Origin: Hungatella sp.
GTDB taxonomy: Bacteria > Bacillota > Clostridia > Lachnospirales > Lachnospiraceae
Assembly (NCBI GenBank): GCA_022796015.1
Contig: JAAWHU010000004.1
Location: forward strand, 17,957 to 81,956
Direction: 5' to 3'
Length of the DNA stretch: 64,000 nucleotides
A program made the position numbers and the translations under genes. The notes below the pieces were generated by a model. The model saw nothing but the letters and a program-made list of their open reading frames with translations. It did not search any database and had not been told where the DNA came from. Positions 62,073-64,000 of this stretch are shown here, piece after piece. The first letter of the stretch is position 1, and each line of letters starts with the position of its first letter.

Positions 62073-63929
62073 TTATTTCTTATTCTTCTGTGCATAATCC
62101 AGGGCGTTCCTGCCTGCGATTCTTCCCATAGTGACAAAGGTCTGAATGGCCATACCGCTTCCCGGATACTCCTTGTTAATCAAGTCCCCGCTGCTGACCT
62201 CCCCTGCCGCATAAAGACCCGGAATCACATTGCCCTCTGTATCCAGGACCTGGGCCTCAAGGTCGGTCTGGGGACCGCCGAAAGTTCCCGCTGTATTCAT
62301 ATTGCAGTGAACCGCGTAGAACGGAGCCTCCTGGATAGGCTCCAGCAGTTCCATGGCCTTTCCAAAATCCTCGTCGGTTCCCTTGGCTTTCAGTTCATTG
62401 TACCGCTCTACAGACTTTACCAGAAGCTCCGGATCCATGCCGGCTGCCTGGGCCAGTTCCTCCAGAGTATCTGCCTTGAATGCAGTTCCATCTTTTACTG
62501 CCGTCTGTATGCCTTCTGTCTCGTGTTTCTTATCAATAATCATGTAAAATTCCGGCGCCTTGGTTTCTCTTAAGACAATGGGAGTGCGGACAGGCCTTGG
62601 GCAGGATTCATCCATAAACCGCTCGCCCTTCACGCTGACATAGAGCCCTGCAAAAGTAAACATATCTCTGGCTGCCGCGCCGTAAGGCATAATCTGTGCA
62701 ATGGCGCTGTCATTGCCGATAATATTAGCCCCGATCTCCCGGGCCATAATCAGGCCGTCTCCCGTGTTGCCTGCACCCACATTGGTTCTGGAGTTAGCAT
62801 ATGTAGGGGAATACTGCTGTTTTACTTCCTCATTGCGGTCATATCCTCCTGTAGCCAGGATTACGGCCTTTGCATGGAAGGTTATGGTGTCGCCGGAGGC
62901 CTGAAGGGCTTTCACGCCAATGACAGCCCCGCTCCCATCTGTTAAAAGTTTTGTCCCTCTTGTCTCCAGCATAATCTCCACGCCCTGCTTTACTGCTACT
63001 TCCTCCAAAGGAGTAATAAATCCCGCTCCGTTTCCCGATGCAACCGTCAGACCCCGATTAGGCTTCATGGCAGGATTGGGAGTATCTATCTCACCGGAAA
63101 ACTCCACGCCCTGCTCCATAAGCCAGTCAATATTGGCGGCGGAACCTTCCGCGATCATTTTAAGCCTGTCTTCATTGACCAGTCCATCTCCCATACCGAT
63201 CATAAAGTCGTAAAACGCCTTAGGCGTATCTTCGATTCCCTGCTCTTTCTGGAACACGCTTCCCGCCGCTAAAATCTTGCCGCCGGACAAGGATGTGCTT
63301 CCTCCAAGCATTCCCATTTTCTCAATGAGAACTACATCCAGACCCGTAGTCGAGGCTTCCACGGCTGCCGTGAGACCTGCCACACCGCCGCCGACAATGA
63401 CAATATCCGCTTCCCTCTCAATATGCTGTGCTTCCCTTTGAGATTCTGAGGCGGCTTTCAGCAATTCCATATCGGCTCCCGCCGCCTTTAAGGCTTCCTC
63501 GGCTCCCGTCAGAATAGCCATGGAGGTCTCCGTAGCTCCGGATATGGTGTCAACCGATAACGACTGGGCATCTATAATCCTCTGGGGAACAGCCTCCAAT
63601 GGTTTATCTGCAATTCCCGGAGTCTCCTGGTGTTCCGACACCAACACCGAGGTAATCGCATGATCTTTTACTTCCACAGTCACCTTGACATCGCCGCCGT
63701 GGCCTTTACCGGTTCCCTCGTAGCTTCCATCCTCCACATTCAGCAGAGCCGTCCCTTCCCCGCCCTTCTCTGAGCCTTCACTTTCCTTGGGCGCTGCCGT
63801 TGTCTCCAGGGCCTCGGTGGTGGTCTCCTGAGGTGCTGCCGTAGTCGTCTTGGTTTCCTGTGACCCTGAACATGCCGCCATATTCAATACCAGCAGACAT
63901 GCCAGAAATGCCGATGCTTTTCTCTTCAT
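62073..63929 (-). CDS. Extracellular flavinylated FAD-dependent reductase (lipoprotein)
   Basis: The protein has 618 residues. Its signal peptide has lipobox AAC (Cys20), then a Thr/Glu/Ser-rich tether (about 22-60). An FMN-binding domain (about 65-150) carries DTISGATETS, the motif whose Thr is covalently flavinylated by ApbE. A flavocytochrome-c-type FAD domain (about 172-618) follows, with IVIVGGGVAGLTAA, GGSTSLSGGKI and GSGMAIQTFVTMGR. Relatives reduce fumarate, urocanate or related alkenes outside the cell as respiratory acceptors, and the substrate here is not readable. AGAGG lies before the start. An 18-bp palindrome lies 54 bases upstream. Confidence 0.92.
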   Translation of the reverse strand: MKRKASAFLACLLVLNMAACSGSQETKTTTAAPQETTTEALETTAAPKESEGSEKGGEGTALLNVEDGSYEGTGKGHGGDVKVTVEVKDHAITSVLVSEHQETPGIADKPLEAVPQRIIDAQSLSVDTISGATETSMAILTGAEEALKAAGADMELLKAASESQREAQHIEREADIVIVGGGVAGLTAAVEASTTGLDVVLIEKMGMLGGSTSLSGGKILAAGSVFQKEQGIEDTPKAFYDFMIGMGDGLVNEDRLKMIAEGSAANIDWLMEQGVEFSGEIDTPNPAMKPNRGLTVASGNGAGFITPLEEVAVKQGVEIMLETRGTKLLTDGSGAVIGVKALQASGDTITFHAKAVILATGGYDRNEEVKQQYSPTYANSRTNVGAGNTGDGLIMAREIGANIIGNDSAIAQIMPYGAAARDMFTFAGLYVSVKGERFMDESCPRPVRTPIVLRETKAPEFYMIIDKKHETEGIQTAVKDGTAFKADTLEELAQAAGMDPELLVKSVERYNELKAKGTDEDFGKAMELLEPIQEAPFYAVHCNMNTAGTFGGPQTDLEAQVLDTEGNVIPGLYAAGEVSSGDLINKEYPGSGMAIQTFVTMGRIAGRNALDYAQKNKK

Positions 63930-63982
63930 CCTTGACCTCTTTTCCTATGATTGTGTTGTCTAGTTATGTAGCGTGGATGCAA

Positions 63983-64000
63983 AACCGAACATGTTCGGTT
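63983..64000. promoter_or_regulatory. 18-bp perfect palindrome upstream of the reductase gene
   Basis: AACCGAACATGTTCGGTT reads identically on both strands and reaches the window edge. It is probably an operator for the reductase gene at 63929 and perhaps for a divergent regulator outside the window. Confidence 0.6.

Noticed and set aside
63983..64000. Palindrome with CGAAC and GTTCG half-sites resembling a LexA/DinR box
   Set aside because: The Gram-positive SOS box has four bases between the half-sites; here there are two. It is better described as an operator of another family.

Overview
The window reads as chromosome of a spore-forming, Gram-positive Clostridia bacterium, most likely Lachnospiraceae. 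Evidence: sporulation genes (spoIIR, spoIIID, a SPOCS/LysM spore-envelope protein), strong AGGAGG-type ribosome sites, lipoprotein-rich secreted proteins, monoderm-style ABC and flavin enzymes, and moderately GC-rich host genes interrupted by an AT-rich island. No rRNA, tRNA, CRISPR array or insertion sequence was seen.

Layout. 1-2161: cell wall precursor genes (murI fragment, ddl) and spoIIR. 2154-9319: a self-repressed efflux operon (TetR, adaptor, RND pump, two TolC-like proteins) behind a consensus promoter carrying two palindromic operators. 9363-11009: ispE with a coupled GntR regulator and a promoter of the same design. 11055-17875: housekeeping and sporulation genes, with a tandem pair of tyrosine recombinases. 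17936-28500: an AT-rich island with a complete type I restriction-modification system (hsdM-hsdS-hsdR), two decayed gene fragments (HsdS-like and DUF4143-like), and an unrecognised three-gene operon (407-aa protein, 661-residue lipoprotein, secreted ComEC-like metallo-beta-lactamase-fold protein). 28632-32341: LysR, YfcC-type transporter and M20 amidohydrolase. 32330-35575: one reading frame joining a DMSO-reductase-type molybdoenzyme to MobA and MobB. 35754-40872: small housekeeping and membrane genes. 40956-48783: AzlCD, a FAH-family protein, GlpP, and an operon for a family-1 ABC transporter plus glycerophosphodiesterase and a secreted metallo-hydrolase. 49257-52653: LacI regulator, a second DUF624/partner pair, and a HAD-IIA phosphatase. 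52831-58585: glycerol catabolism (DUF1667, GlpB-like, GlpA-like, MgtC, GlpK) with leader terminators. 58608-64000: P-type cation ATPase, TetR regulator, and a flavinylated extracellular reductase.

A common theme of the right half is glycerol and glycerol phosphate: GlpP antiterminator, glycerophosphodiesterase, a UgpBAE-like transporter, glycerol kinase, and the GlpA/GlpB/DUF1667 dehydrogenase. The glpK leader holds a promoter followed by an intrinsic terminator, the arrangement GlpP is known to control in Bacillus. The leading candidates for something undescribed are the three-gene operon at 24084-28165, the DmsA-MobA-MobB fusion at 32330-35575, and the duplicated divergent DUF624/partner pairs at 38078-39650 and 50404-51812.
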